DNA of 64,000 nt. Origin: CAZYBO01 sp964645205. GTDB lineage: Bacteria; Pseudomonadota; Alphaproteobacteria; Rickettsiales; SXRF01. This document shows, piece after piece, positions 8,176 through 16,700 of the stretch. Within the stretch, counting starts at the first letter, position 1. Every line of letters begins with the position of its first letter. The stretch spans positions 372,001-436,000 of the forward strand of contig CAZYBO010000001.1 in assembly GCA_964645205.1 (NCBI GenBank). Reading direction: 5' to 3'. The notes under the pieces were generated by a model. The model did no database searches, was not told the DNA's origin, and was given only the letters and a program-made list of their open reading frames with translations. The translations under genes and the position numbers were made by a program.

Positions 8176-9780
8176 CTACATCCCGCTATAGTTCGGCCCC
8201 CCGCCGCCTTCGGGCGTTTTCCAGACGATATTCTGCGTCGGATCTTTAATATCGCAGGTTTTGCAATGCACGCAGTTTTGCGCGTTGATCTGCAATCGCG
8301 GCGTACCGTTCTCGCGCACGATTTCATACACACCTGCCGGGCAATAGCGCTGCTCCGGCGCGTCGTATTGAACTAAATTAAGCGCCACGGGAATTTTGGA
8401 GTCTTTCAACGTGAGGTGGCAGGGCTGATCCTCCTCGTGGTTCGTGCTGGAGAGGAATACCGACGACATGCGGTCGAAGCTGAGCACGCCGTCAGGTTTT
8501 GGATAAGCGATTTTTTTGCATTGCGCGGCAGGTTTAAGTTGCGTGTGGTCGGCATGGTTGCGCAACGTCCATGGCGCGCGTCCTTGAAACAGGTAGGTGT
8601 CAATAGCGGCATGCACAAGCCCCGCAAACAATCCCCAGCGGAAGGCGGGGCGGATGTTGCGTACCTTGTATAATTCGTCATATATCCAGCTTTTTGCGAG
8701 CGCATCGGTATAAGCGGAAAGCAGCGCGGGTTTATCGCTTTGAAACGCTGCGTGGATCGCTTCCGCTGCTAGCATCCCCGATTTCATCGCGGTATGCGTA
8801 CCCTTGATTTTCGGCACGTTGAGGAATCCCGCCGAATCGCCGATCAGCGCGCCGCCTGGGAAAATCTGCTGCGGCATGGACTGAAATCCGCCTTCGTTCA
8901 ATGCGCGTGAACCGTAGGACAAGCGCCTCGCGCCATCAAAATATCCACGTATCGACGGATGCGTTTTAAAACGCTGGAATTCCATGAACGGATCGAGATG
9001 CGGATTCGTGTAATCCAGCCCGATCACGAACCCGACGGCCACCTGATTATTTTCCAGATGGTACAGGAACGAGCCGCCATACGTCTGCATATCCATCGGC
9101 CAGCCCACGCTGTGCACGACCAGCCCGGGCCTGTGGTGTTCCGGTTTAATTTCCCATACTTCCTTGATGCCGATACCGTAAGTCTGCGGGTCACCCGTAC
9201 GCAACTCGAAATGTTTGATCAGTTTCTCCGACAGCGAGCCACGGCTTCCTTCCGCGAGCAAGGTATATGTCCCGCGTATTTCCATGCCGGGCTGGAAAGA
9301 CGATTTTTCCACCCCGTCGCGCCCACGCCCGAATTCACCCGTGGTGACGCCCGCCACGCGCCCATTTTCAATAATGATTCCGGCGGCGGGAAAGCCCGGG
9401 AAAATCTCTACCCCGACACTTTCCGCCTGCTGCGCCAGCCAACGGCAGACATTGCCGAGGCTTACAATATAGTTGCCGTGGTTACGCATCGAAGGCGGCG
9501 TCGGCAGGCGAATATGACCGCGTTTAGTGAGAAACAGAAAGCGGTCGCAACCTGCCGGCATATGTAGCGGTGCGCCTTTTTCCTTCCAGTCGGGAATCAG
9601 CTCATTGAGCGCGCGAGGTTCCAGCACCGCGCCGGAGAGAATATGAGCGCCGATTTCGGAGCCTTTTTCCAGCACGCACACGCGAATATCGCTATTAAGC
9701 TGCTTGAGCCGGATGGCCGCCGATAATCCCGCCGCGCCGCCGCCTACGATCACGACATCGTATTGCATGGTTTCAGCCAT
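8176..9780 (-). CDS. Electron transfer flavoprotein-ubiquinone oxidoreductase
   Basis: Membrane-associated FAD/4Fe-4S enzyme that passes electrons from ETF (fatty-acid and amino-acid oxidation) to ubiquinone. The N-terminal FAD fold is clear (VVIVGGGAAGLSAAIRL), and an internal GDSAGFLNVPKIKGTH motif is typical of the family. The four cluster cysteines are present: one in YCPAGVYE and three in NCVHCKTCDIKDP near the C-terminus. The length (534 aa) is normal. GGGGGAACG before the ATG serves as ribosome site. It is divergent from the uracil-DNA glycosylase gene. Confidence 0.96.
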   Translation of the reverse strand: MAETMQYDVVIVGGGAAGLSAAIRLKQLNSDIRVCVLEKGSEIGAHILSGAVLEPRALNELIPDWKEKGAPLHMPAGCDRFLFLTKRGHIRLPTPPSMRNHGNYIVSLGNVCRWLAQQAESVGVEIFPGFPAAGIIIENGRVAGVTTGEFGRGRDGVEKSSFQPGMEIRGTYTLLAEGSRGSLSEKLIKHFELRTGDPQTYGIGIKEVWEIKPEHHRPGLVVHSVGWPMDMQTYGGSFLYHLENNQVAVGFVIGLDYTNPHLDPFMEFQRFKTHPSIRGYFDGARRLSYGSRALNEGGFQSMPQQIFPGGALIGDSAGFLNVPKIKGTHTAMKSGMLAAEAIHAAFQSDKPALLSAYTDALAKSWIYDELYKVRNIRPAFRWGLFAGLVHAAIDTYLFQGRAPWTLRNHADHTQLKPAAQCKKIAYPKPDGVLSFDRMSSVFLSSTNHEEDQPCHLTLKDSKIPVALNLVQYDAPEQRYCPAGVYEIVRENGTPRLQINAQNCVHCKTCDIKDPTQNIVWKTPEGGGGPNYSGM

Positions 9781-9825
9781 CGTTCCCCCTGTTAATTTAA
9801 TTCCATATTAAGTATATAAGGAGGT

Positions 9826-10593
9826 ATGACTAATAAAGCGTTACTGGAATGGTACCTTGAAGCGGGCGTCGATGAAGCGATCGACAGCCAGCCGGTCAAT
9901 CGTATGCAACCCATCGCCGCGCCGGAAGAAGCGCCGCCTGTGGCAGTGACGAGTGCGCCCTCCACCAACCCGCTTCATCATTCGCCCGCCAGCGCCATGG
10001 CAAGCTCCCGCGCGATTGCCGATCAATGCCATACGCTCGCCGATCTCGAAGCCGCCATACGCGCGTTCGACGGCTGCGCGATCAAAAAAACCGCGAGCAA
10101 GACCGTGTTCGCCGACGGCAATCCCAATGCGCGCATCATGATTATCGGCGAAGCACCCGGCGCGCAGGAGGACATTCAGGGCATACCGTTCTGCGGCCCC
10201 AGCGGAATGCTGCTGGATCGCATGCTCGCCAGCATCGGGCTGGATCGCACAAGCGTCTACATCTCAAACACCGTGTTCTGGCGTCCGCCGGGAAACCGCC
10301 AGCCAAGCCCGGAAGAAACCGCCACCTGCCTGCCCTTCGTCGAAAAGCACATCGCGCTGGTGAACCCCAATCTGCTGCTGCTCGCAGGCGGCGTAGCCAC
10401 CCTCACCTTGTTGCGCAACGACCAGTCCATGTCGCGTCTGCGCGGCAAAACCTACCAATATACGAACGGCTATATACAGACGCCGGTTTCAACGATGGTC
10501 ACCTACCACCCCTCCTACCTCCTGCGCTCTCCGCAACAAAAGCGGCTCGCGTGGCAGGATATGCTGATGATAAAACGCTTCTTGTCATCCTGA
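9826..10593 (+). CDS. Uracil-DNA glycosylase, family 4-like
   Basis: Removes uracil from DNA to start base-excision repair. Conserved motifs are GEAPGAQED (catalytic loop), PFCGPSGMLLDRML, SNTVFWRPPGNR and TYHPSYLLR (DNA-intercalation loop). An N-terminal extension of about 80 residues with LEWYLEAGVDEAI is typical of alphaproteobacterial members. The AAGGAGGT sequence abuts the ATG with about one base of spacing, unusually close, but the N-terminal conservation supports this start. The last codons and stop lie inside a copy of a dispersed repeat half-site (10579-10594). Confidence 0.9.
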   Translation: MTNKALLEWYLEAGVDEAIDSQPVNRMQPIAAPEEAPPVAVTSAPSTNPLHHSPASAMASSRAIADQCHTLADLEAAIRAFDGCAIKKTASKTVFADGNPNARIMIIGEAPGAQEDIQGIPFCGPSGMLLDRMLASIGLDRTSVYISNTVFWRPPGNRQPSPEETATCLPFVEKHIALVNPNLLLLAGGVATLTLLRNDQSMSRLRGKTYQYTNGYIQTPVSTMVTYHPSYLLRSPQQKRLAWQDMLMIKRFLSS

Positions 10594-10699
10594 ATGCAGC
10601 AAAAGAATGCATGTCAATCTATTGTTATAAAAGAATATAATTAATAATCAGCCTTTTTTCCCTTGCTGGACATGGTTTTCTGTCCTAGAAAGGCTTCCT

Positions 10700-12283
10700 A
10701 TGGTCAGGCAACTAACTTCATGCTTGGCTTTGCCGGTGATTCTCGGGTTGCTGTTTACGACCCTCTACCGTCAAGGCCAAAGCCCTGTTGAGCCGCAGCC
10801 CCCCAGCGCTGGCGGCAGCTATGAAGCCGTATCCTTATCCAGCAGCGAAGGCGGCAGGAGCAAGGCTTTTCCCTCCATCCTCTCCACCCGCGACAGCAAT
10901 CTATACCGCGCTATTTTCGCCGCGCAGAAAAAAGGCGACTGGGCAGCCGCTGATGCCAGCATAAGCAAACTCAGCGACCGCATGCTGCTTGGCCACGTAC
11001 TTGCCGAGCGCTACCTGCATCGCCGCTATTCCAGCACCCCGGAAGCGCTTGCGGCATGGCTACGCGAATTCCCCGACCATCCGCAGGCCTACGATATATA
11101 TGAGCTTGCGTTGCAAAAAGCCCCCGCGCTGAGAGGCGACCTGCCCACCATCCGTAAGCAATCTACCATACAGGGCTACGGCGATGAGGGCATGACCTCC
11201 ATGCGTTTTGAAGCGGCGCAGGCGCTCACCTGGCAGAAAGCGATCAGCGCATGGCGCGCAGGTGAGAAAGCAGAAGCCGCCCGCCTGTTTTCCATTCTCG
11301 CCGATAACCGCGCAGGGCTCACCGCGTGGCAGGCATCCGCGTCATCCTTCTGGGCGGCGCGTGCGCATGCCGCTTCCGGCAACAAAGCGCTTGCCGATAA
11401 ATACATGCAGGCTGCCGCCGAAAATCCGCGTAGCTTCTATGGCATCCTCGCCAGCCGCAAAATCAACCGCCCGCTGCAGCTCGACCGCCAACCGCTATCG
11501 CTCAGCGAGAGCGACTGGCTGGAAATGGTCGGTGAACCTGCCATTCGCCGTATCATCGCGCTTGGTCAGATCGGCAACCATGAACTCGCCGAGCAGGAAT
11601 TACGCACCGAATTTCCGCGTGCGGAAGCAAAAGAAAAATGGCAGTTGCTTGCGCTCGCGCACCAGCTCCAGCTTGCCTCTGTGCAGATCAGCATGGCGCG
11701 GCAGCTTGGGAATGAAACCCGCAGCCTCGACCTCGCGCGCTATCCCGTGCCCTACTGGAAACCGCAGGACGGCTTCCGTGTAGAACCCGCGCTGATTTAC
11801 GCAATGGCGCGTCAGGAGTCGGGTTTCCGCGCAGAGGCCGTAAGTCCTTATGGCGCTATGGGTGTGATGCAGCTCATGCCAAAAACCGCCTCGATGATGC
11901 AAAAAGACTTAGGCAGCGATATCACCGGTAATGTCAGCGAACCGTCGCTCAACATGATGCTCGGCCAGAACTATATCCAGCATTTGCTGGAAAATGCATT
12001 GGTTGAAGGCAACATCGTCTACATGCTCGCCGCCTATAATGCAGGCCCCGGCAGGTTGCAGGAATGGAAAAACACCATCGCGCAGGACGATCCGCTGCTG
12101 TTCATCGAAAGCATACCGTTTGCGGAAACCCGCGCCTACGTCATGCAGGTGATGACCAACTACTGGGTGTATTCCGCGCTTTCAGGCACCATGGATCGCT
12201 CCTCGCTGGCACTGGCAAGCAGCGCATGGCCGCATTACGGCAGGCCGGTCGCCTCACGCGCTACCACGGGGCAGGATGGATGA
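10700..12283 (+). CDS. Soluble lytic murein transglycosylase
   Basis: Cleaves peptidoglycan glycan strands, leaving 1,6-anhydro-MurNAc ends. The N-terminus is a signal or anchor segment (about residues 5-24). A long alpha-helical superhelix follows, and a C-terminal SLT domain. The catalytic Glu is residue 373 in MARQESGF, followed by GAMGVMQLMP and the AAYNAGPGRL motif. This is a Slt70-like layout at 527 aa. The stop overlaps rnhB as ATGA. A perfect TATAAT lies at 10636-10641 but has no convincing -35. Confidence 0.92.
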   Translation: MVRQLTSCLALPVILGLLFTTLYRQGQSPVEPQPPSAGGSYEAVSLSSSEGGRSKAFPSILSTRDSNLYRAIFAAQKKGDWAAADASISKLSDRMLLGHVLAERYLHRRYSSTPEALAAWLREFPDHPQAYDIYELALQKAPALRGDLPTIRKQSTIQGYGDEGMTSMRFEAAQALTWQKAISAWRAGEKAEAARLFSILADNRAGLTAWQASASSFWAARAHAASGNKALADKYMQAAAENPRSFYGILASRKINRPLQLDRQPLSLSESDWLEMVGEPAIRRIIALGQIGNHELAEQELRTEFPRAEAKEKWQLLALAHQLQLASVQISMARQLGNETRSLDLARYPVPYWKPQDGFRVEPALIYAMARQESGFRAEAVSPYGAMGVMQLMPKTASMMQKDLGSDITGNVSEPSLNMMLGQNYIQHLLENALVEGNIVYMLAAYNAGPGRLQEWKNTIAQDDPLLFIESIPFAETRAYVMQVMTNYWVYSALSGTMDRSSLALASSAWPHYGRPVASRATTGQDG

Positions 12284-12906
12284 AAACCATTCCGGGCTAC
12301 CAGATGGAAGCGTCCTTTGAAGGCCTCGTCGCCGGTATAGACGAAGCGGGACGCGGCCCCTGGGCAGGCCCGGTTGTCGCCGCCGCTGTGATCCTTGACC
12401 CCAGGAATCTGCCCGGCGGTGTCAACGATTCCAAGAAACTCACTGCCGCCAAACGCGAATCGCTCTATCCGCTTATCCTTGCCAGCGCTCAAACGGGCGT
12501 CGGCATCGCCACGGTTTGCGAGATCGACACGCTCAATATACTCGAGGCCACCAAACTCGCCATGCGCCGCGCGCTCGATGCCCTGCCCGTATTGCCGCAG
12601 CTCGCGCTGGTAGACGGCAACCGCGCGCCCAATCTTCCCTGTAAAGTACAAACCGTAGTAGGCGGCGACGCGAAAAGCCTCTCCATCGCCGCCGCAAGCA
12701 TCGTCGCCAAAGTCACGCGCGACCGCATGATGCGCGAACTCGCCGAAGCCTTCCCCGGCTACGGCTGGGAGCAAAACGCAGGCTACGGCACGGCATTACA
12801 TCAGGAAGCGCTGGTCGCCTTCGGCGTCACCCCGCACCATCGCCGCAGCTTCGCGCCGATCCGCAGCCTGCTCGAAGCCACAAGCCTTTGCGAAAACGCC
12901 GCATGA
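12280..12906 (+). CDS. rnhB: Ribonuclease HII
   Basis: Cleaves RNA in RNA-DNA hybrids and removes misincorporated ribonucleotides. The start at 12280 (MKTIPGYQM) is chosen because it overlaps the upstream stop as ATGA; longer in-frame starts lie inside the transglycosylase gene. Active-site residues are visible in IDEAGRGPWAGP (Asp-Glu), LVDGNRAP (Asp) and SIVAKVTRDRMM (Asp). The length of 208 aa is usual. Confidence 0.95.
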   Translation: MKTIPGYQMEASFEGLVAGIDEAGRGPWAGPVVAAAVILDPRNLPGGVNDSKKLTAAKRESLYPLILASAQTGVGIATVCEIDTLNILEATKLAMRRALDALPVLPQLALVDGNRAPNLPCKVQTVVGGDAKSLSIAAASIVAKVTRDRMMRELAEAFPGYGWEQNAGYGTALHQEALVAFGVTPHHRRSFAPIRSLLEATSLCENAA

Positions 12907-13385
12907 CCACCACCAAACCACCCACTCGCAAATATTCCAACGTCGCAAAAACGCTCGGCGAGTGCATCGAGCCCGTTACGCGTCCGGTTTACCGCTCGCG
13001 CGGGCTGGCGAATATTCGCCTGCTCACCGAATGGCCAAAAGTGGTGGGTTCTGCACTGGCCAACGTTTCCGTGCCGGAAAAACTTTCCTTCGCACCGGGA
13101 AAGACGGTGGATGGCACGCTCACCATCGCCGTTGCCGGTGGTTTCGCCACGGAATTACAGCATATGCAGCCGGTCATTCTTGAACGCATCAACGGTTATT
13201 TCGGCTACAAGGCGGTAAGCCGCATCGCCATCAGCCACAGCTTTGCGCGCCCTGCCCCCAAAGTGGAAAAGCCGCAGGCAAAGATTGCGCTAAGCGCCGA
13301 AGCCGTCGCCACCGCAGGTGAAATCACCGACCCCGAATTGAAGCAGGCGATGGAATCATTCGCGAAAACGCTGCAGGGGAATTGA
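12903..13385 (+). CDS. DUF721 / DciA-like protein
   Basis: Member of the DUF721 family, whose best-known member DciA recruits the replicative helicase DnaB in bacteria lacking DnaC. The core lies in residues 20-105, with the typical ..LLTEWPKVVG..LA..S.P.KL.. signature and a central KH-like beta/alpha fold. The C-terminal tail is variable and helical. The start at 12903 overlaps the rnhB stop as ATGA. The helicase-loader function is inferred from the family only. Confidence 0.82.
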   Translation: MTTTKPPTRKYSNVAKTLGECIEPVTRPVYRSRGLANIRLLTEWPKVVGSALANVSVPEKLSFAPGKTVDGTLTIAVAGGFATELQHMQPVILERINGYFGYKAVSRIAISHSFARPAPKVEKPQAKIALSAEAVATAGEITDPELKQAMESFAKTLQGN

Positions 13386-13392
13386 AAAAACG

Positions 13393-13421
13393 TTGCGCTT
13401 CCGGCGAAATATCCTGATAAT
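13393..13421 (+). promoter_or_regulatory. Candidate promoter for second DsbA-like gene
   Basis: TTGCGC (13393-13398), 17 bases, GATAAT (13416-13421). The -10 is good and the -35 matches only in TTG. An excellent ribosome site (AGGAGG) precedes the ATG at 13449. Confidence 0.38.
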
Positions 13422-13448
13422 GGTTGCGCATTCATCAGGAGGATAATT

Positions 13449-14195
13449 ATGCCCGCTTTTGTTACGTCACTGGTTCTTCCCCTTTTCTTTTTGCTCACAT
13501 CACCCGCTCTGGCAGCCGATGAGCACACGCACGCGCCGAAACCGCAAGCAGGCGCCGAAAGCAAGGGCACTCCCGCAAAATCCACCAGCGACACCAACAT
13601 GAAAGTCATTACCGGCAGCGGCGGCAAAGCCCTATCCGCCATCATCGCCGATGCCCCCATGTCCGACGACTTCGTGATGGGCAAGAAAGACGCGCCCGTA
13701 GTCATCGTGGAATATGCCTCGCTCTCCTGCCCGCATTGCGCGCATTTCAGCGAAGCCGTGCTGCCGGAGCTTGAAAAGAATTACATTGAAACCGGCAAGG
13801 TGCGCTACGTCCTGCGCCAGTTCCCGCTCAACGAACCTGCGCTCAAGGGCGCGATGCTGCTCGATTGCGTCGGCCAGCAGGATTCGTCGAAATACTATGT
13901 TTTCGCCAAAGTCCTGTTCAATTCACAGGACAAGTGGGCTTTTGAAGAAGATTTCCTCGCCAATCTGGAGACCATCGCCACGGTTGGTGGCCTGAGCAAG
14001 GATCAGTTCAAAAACTGCGTTTCCAGCACCGACCGCGAGATGAAAGTCCTCAAATCAAAGAAGCTGGCTCAGGATGAACTGCAAATCCCCCACACGCCCT
14101 ATATTTACGTGGGCGGCGAAGTCTACAACGACAACCATACTTACAAGGACTTAGCCGCTTTTATCGACGCCAAATTAGCGCAGCAGAAAAAGTAG
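13449..14195 (+). CDS. DsbA family protein (thioredoxin-fold, CPHC)
   Basis: Secreted disulfide oxidoreductase-like protein. A signal peptide ends near residue 22 (SPALAA). A His/Lys/Pro-rich linker follows, and the thioredoxin fold begins near residue 80. The active site CPHC is at residues 94-97, and the cis-proline is in PHTPYIYVG. An alphaproteobacterial clade of such proteins often lies beside a DUF721 gene, as here. It differs from the protein at 3355 in its dipeptide (PH against GY), so the two probably have different redox roles. Confidence 0.9.
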   Translation: MPAFVTSLVLPLFFLLTSPALAADEHTHAPKPQAGAESKGTPAKSTSDTNMKVITGSGGKALSAIIADAPMSDDFVMGKKDAPVVIVEYASLSCPHCAHFSEAVLPELEKNYIETGKVRYVLRQFPLNEPALKGAMLLDCVGQQDSSKYYVFAKVLFNSQDKWAFEEDFLANLETIATVGGLSKDQFKNCVSSTDREMKVLKSKKLAQDELQIPHTPYIYVGGEVYNDNHTYKDLAAFIDAKLAQQKK

Positions 14196-14215
14196 AAAAA
14201 CAGTACCGGATTCGC

Positions 14216-14244
14216 TTGACAGCACAGGGGCGGATTCATACATT
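14216..14244 (+). promoter_or_regulatory. Promoter of the FO ATP-synthase operon
   Basis: TTGACA (14216-14221), exactly 17 bases, then TACATT (14239-14244). The expected transcript start is near 14251, leaving a short leader before atpI at 14264. The same hexamer pair occurs before the phasin gene. Confidence 0.65.
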
Positions 14245-14263
14245 GCGCAGCGCTTGAGGGATT

Positions 14264-14569
14264 ATGCCCGAACACGATAATCTACCGCCGTCGCTAGATG
14301 CGTTGCAGCGGAAGATCGACAAGGTAAAACCCACAGGCGATGAGGAGCCGGATTCCGCCGCGCAGTCCTCTGGCAACGGCCAGATGATGCGCGCAGGTGT
14401 CGATCTGGTTGCAGGCGCTGCGGTGGGCACGTTTTGCGGTTATTATCTCGACCGCTGGCTTGACACTACTCCCTGGTTTCTCATCATATGTTTCTTTCTC
14501 GGCTTCGCCGCGGGGTTCAGGAACCTCATGCGCGATGTCGATAAAGCGGGTAACGAAACGAAGGAATAA
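14264..14569 (+). CDS. atpI: ATP synthase protein I
   Basis: Small membrane protein (101 aa) that assists assembly of the c-ring. An N-terminal soluble region of about 40 residues is followed by two membrane segments (AGVDLVAGAAVGTFCGYYL and WFLIICFFLGFAAGF). It heads the FO cluster, as usual in alphaproteobacteria, where FO and F1 genes are in separate operons. atpB begins 3 bases after its stop. Confidence 0.93.
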   Translation: MPEHDNLPPSLDALQRKIDKVKPTGDEEPDSAAQSSGNGQMMRAGVDLVAGAAVGTFCGYYLDRWLDTTPWFLIICFFLGFAAGFRNLMRDVDKAGNETKE

Positions 14570-14572
14570 ATA

Positions 14573-15319
14573 GTGTCGAACGACGCGCACGGACATAGCC
14601 CACTGGCACAGTTTGAAGTAGTGCCCTACCTGCACCTGAAACTGGGCGCACTTGACATCAGCTTCACCAACGCCTCGTTGTGGATGTTCATTGCTGTAGC
14701 CGCCGCATCACTGCTCATGTTCATGGGTGTACGCAAGCGCGCATTAGTGCCGCACCGCTGGCAGTCGCTTTCCGAAATCCTTATCCAGTTCATCGAAAAC
14801 ACCGTGCGCGACAACGCGGGCAAAGAAGGCCTGCGTTATTTCCCGCTTATCTTCACGCTCTTCATGTTCCTGCTGATGTGCAATATCTGCGGCATGCTCC
14901 CCTACTCTTTCACCCCCACCAGCCATATCATCGTCACCTTCGCACTCGCGGCATGCATTTTCGTTAGCTGCGTCGGCATCGCGGTGGTCAAGCACGGGCC
15001 GGTGAAATTCATGCATTTTTTCATGCCCGACGGCGCCCCGCTGTGGCTTGCGCCGCTGCTTATCCCCATCGAGCTGTTCTCCTTCCTCGCCCGCCCGGTA
15101 AGCCTGTCGATTCGTCTTGCCGCCAACATGATGGCCGGCCACATCCTGCTCAAGGTTCTGGCGGGTTTCGTCGTCGCCATGGGCGTTCTCGGCGGCTGGG
15201 CGCCGCTTGCATTCCTCGTGGTCATGACCGGCTTTGAAATCGGCATCTCGCTGCTGCAGGCTTACGTATTCACGATCCTAACATGCGTGTATCTCAACGA
15301 TGCGCTGCATCTACACTAA
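14573..15319 (+). CDS. atpB: ATP synthase FO subunit a
   Basis: Proton-channel subunit of the ATP synthase. The start is GTG at 14573, placed 3 bases after the atpI stop. The protein is 248 aa with about six membrane helices. The essential arginine that faces the c-ring carboxylate is Arg181 in LSIRLAANMMAGH. The C-terminal GFEIGISLLQAYVFTIL helix completes the proton half-channels. Confidence 0.96.
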   Translation: MSNDAHGHSPLAQFEVVPYLHLKLGALDISFTNASLWMFIAVAAASLLMFMGVRKRALVPHRWQSLSEILIQFIENTVRDNAGKEGLRYFPLIFTLFMFLLMCNICGMLPYSFTPTSHIIVTFALAACIFVSCVGIAVVKHGPVKFMHFFMPDGAPLWLAPLLIPIELFSFLARPVSLSIRLAANMMAGHILLKVLAGFVVAMGVLGGWAPLAFLVVMTGFEIGISLLQAYVFTILTCVYLNDALHLH

Positions 15320-15355
15320 ACCCCTGATTTAACCACTCTAGAAAGGACTTTCTCA

Positions 15356-15610
15356 ATGGAACACGCTATCAACGCCGCTAGCACGATGGATGCCAGCACT
15401 TTCAAACTCCTCGGCGCAGGCCTGATGAGCTTCGGCATGATGGGCGCCGCTATCGGCGTAGGCCTCGTATTCTCGGCTGCCATCGGCGCAATCGCACGCA
15501 ATCCCGGTGCAGAAGGCAAAGTAAAAGGCCCGATGATGCTTGGCATGGCGCTTGCAGAAGCAATGGGTATCTTCTCGTTCGTACTCGCACTGCTCCTGAT
15601 CTTCTCGTAA
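15356..15610 (+). CDS. atpE: ATP synthase FO subunit c
   Basis: Hairpin of two membrane helices forming the rotor ring. The polar loop is ARNPGAEG, and the proton-carrying carboxylate is Glu68 in MALAEAMGIF. No sodium-specific Gln/Ser-Thr ligand set is evident, so this looks proton-coupled. The N-terminal extension of about 12 residues is slightly long. GAAAGGAC before the ATG is the likely ribosome site, as expected for the most highly translated subunit. Confidence 0.96.
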   Translation: MEHAINAASTMDASTFKLLGAGLMSFGMMGAAIGVGLVFSAAIGAIARNPGAEGKVKGPMMLGMALAEAMGIFSFVLALLLIFS

Positions 15611-15632
15611 ACCTCAACGCTTCCGGTTTTTC

Positions 15633-16127
15633 ATGCCTCAGCTTGATCCTACCTGGTTCGTCTCCCAGCTGTTCTGGTTGCTTGCCGCGTTTGTAACCCT
15701 GTATGTCGTGCTCTCCCGCGTGGCGCTGCCGCCGCTGCTGGAGATGCTGGAACGCCGCCGCCAGACGGTGGAATCCGACGTGCAGACTGCGCAATCGTGC
15801 AAAACGCAAGCTGAACAGGCGAAGGAACAGTACGAACGCGCGCTGGCCGATGCCCGCTCGCGCGCGCAGCAGGTGCAGGCCGACGCCATGGCGGAATACA
15901 AAACGCAGTCTGAAAAACTCAGCCGCGACATGGACGCGCAGACTGCCGCCAAGCTACAGGAAGCCGGCAAACGTATCCGCGCAAAAAAGCAGGAGTTGCT
16001 CGACTCGCTTACGCCCACGTCGGCTGAACTTGCCGCTATGATCGTCGAGAAGCTGACCAAGCAAACGCCGAGCAGCGAGCGCCTCAAGGCCATCGTCAGC
16101 GACCTTGCAAAAACACGTAACGGGTAG
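15633..16127 (+). CDS. ATP synthase FO subunit b'
   Basis: First of two diverged b-type stator subunits, the arrangement of alphaproteobacteria and cyanobacteria. One N-terminal membrane helix (FVSQLFWLLAAFVTLYVVL) precedes a long charged coiled coil running to about residue 145. It is followed after 10 bases by the b subunit, with which it would form a b/b' heterodimer linking FO and F1. Confidence 0.93.
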   Translation: MPQLDPTWFVSQLFWLLAAFVTLYVVLSRVALPPLLEMLERRRQTVESDVQTAQSCKTQAEQAKEQYERALADARSRAQQVQADAMAEYKTQSEKLSRDMDAQTAAKLQEAGKRIRAKKQELLDSLTPTSAELAAMIVEKLTKQTPSSERLKAIVSDLAKTRNG

Positions 16128-16137
16128 AGGGAAAGCC

Positions 16138-16620
16138 ATGCTGCAAGATCCGCAATTCTGGGTATGCGTCGCGTTCATAGCGTTCGTGGCGCTCGTCTAT
16201 AAAAAAGCGTTCCTCTTCAGCACAAAGGCGCTCGATAGCCGTTCCGCCAAAATTAAGGAGGAGCTGGATCAGGCGCGCACCCTGCGTGAAGAAGCCGAAA
16301 CCGTGCTTGCCGACTATAAGCGCAAGCAGGCCGAATATCTGAAGGAAGCCGAAGAGATGATCGCCCGCGCACGCGACGATGCAAATACATTCCGCGCGCA
16401 AGCCGAAAAACAACTCAAATCGGATATGGAAATCCGTACGAAGCAAGCGATTGATAAAATCGCCCGTGAGGAAAATCAGGCGATTCAGGATGTGCGCAAC
16501 CATGTGGTGGACATCGCCCTGTCAGCCGCACGCGCCGTGATTATCGACCATGTAGGCAACCTCTCGCAGGACGAGCTGGTGAAGCTGGCGATTGCCGACA
16601 TTGAGCGTAAAATCCACTGA
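16138..16620 (+). CDS. atpF: ATP synthase FO subunit b
   Basis: Second stator subunit of the FO pair. The start at 16138 (MLQDPQFWVCVAFIAFVALV) follows an AGAGGGAAAG ribosome site; an upstream in-frame start would overlap b'. It has one N-terminal membrane helix and then an alpha-helical coiled coil rich in Glu, Ala and Lys. At 160 aa it is full length. This is the last gene of the FO operon. Confidence 0.94.
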   Translation: MLQDPQFWVCVAFIAFVALVYKKAFLFSTKALDSRSAKIKEELDQARTLREEAETVLADYKRKQAEYLKEAEEMIARARDDANTFRAQAEKQLKSDMEIRTKQAIDKIAREENQAIQDVRNHVVDIALSAARAVIIDHVGNLSQDELVKLAIADIERKIH

Positions 16621-16648
16621 TCGTAAATTCTCGTTAACCCGTATCAGC

Positions 16649-16677
16649 TTGATACATAGGCTGTTTTTTGCTATAGT
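16649..16677 (+). promoter_or_regulatory. Promoter of the OM barrel/glycosyltransferase pair
   Basis: TTGATA (16649-16654), 17 bases, TATAGT (16672-16677). Five of six bases match in each box at ideal spacing, with the predicted start near 16684. The -35 lies in a short inverted repeat (GTATCA-GCT-TGATAC, 16641-16655), which could be an operator or the end of atpF. Confidence 0.62.
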
Positions 16678-16700
16678 CCGCCTCCAGTTGAGGGGACGAC

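Noticed and set aside
12064..12279. Longer N-terminus for RNase HII
   Set aside because: It would lie inside the transglycosylase gene; the ATGA start at 12280 gives the normal protein.
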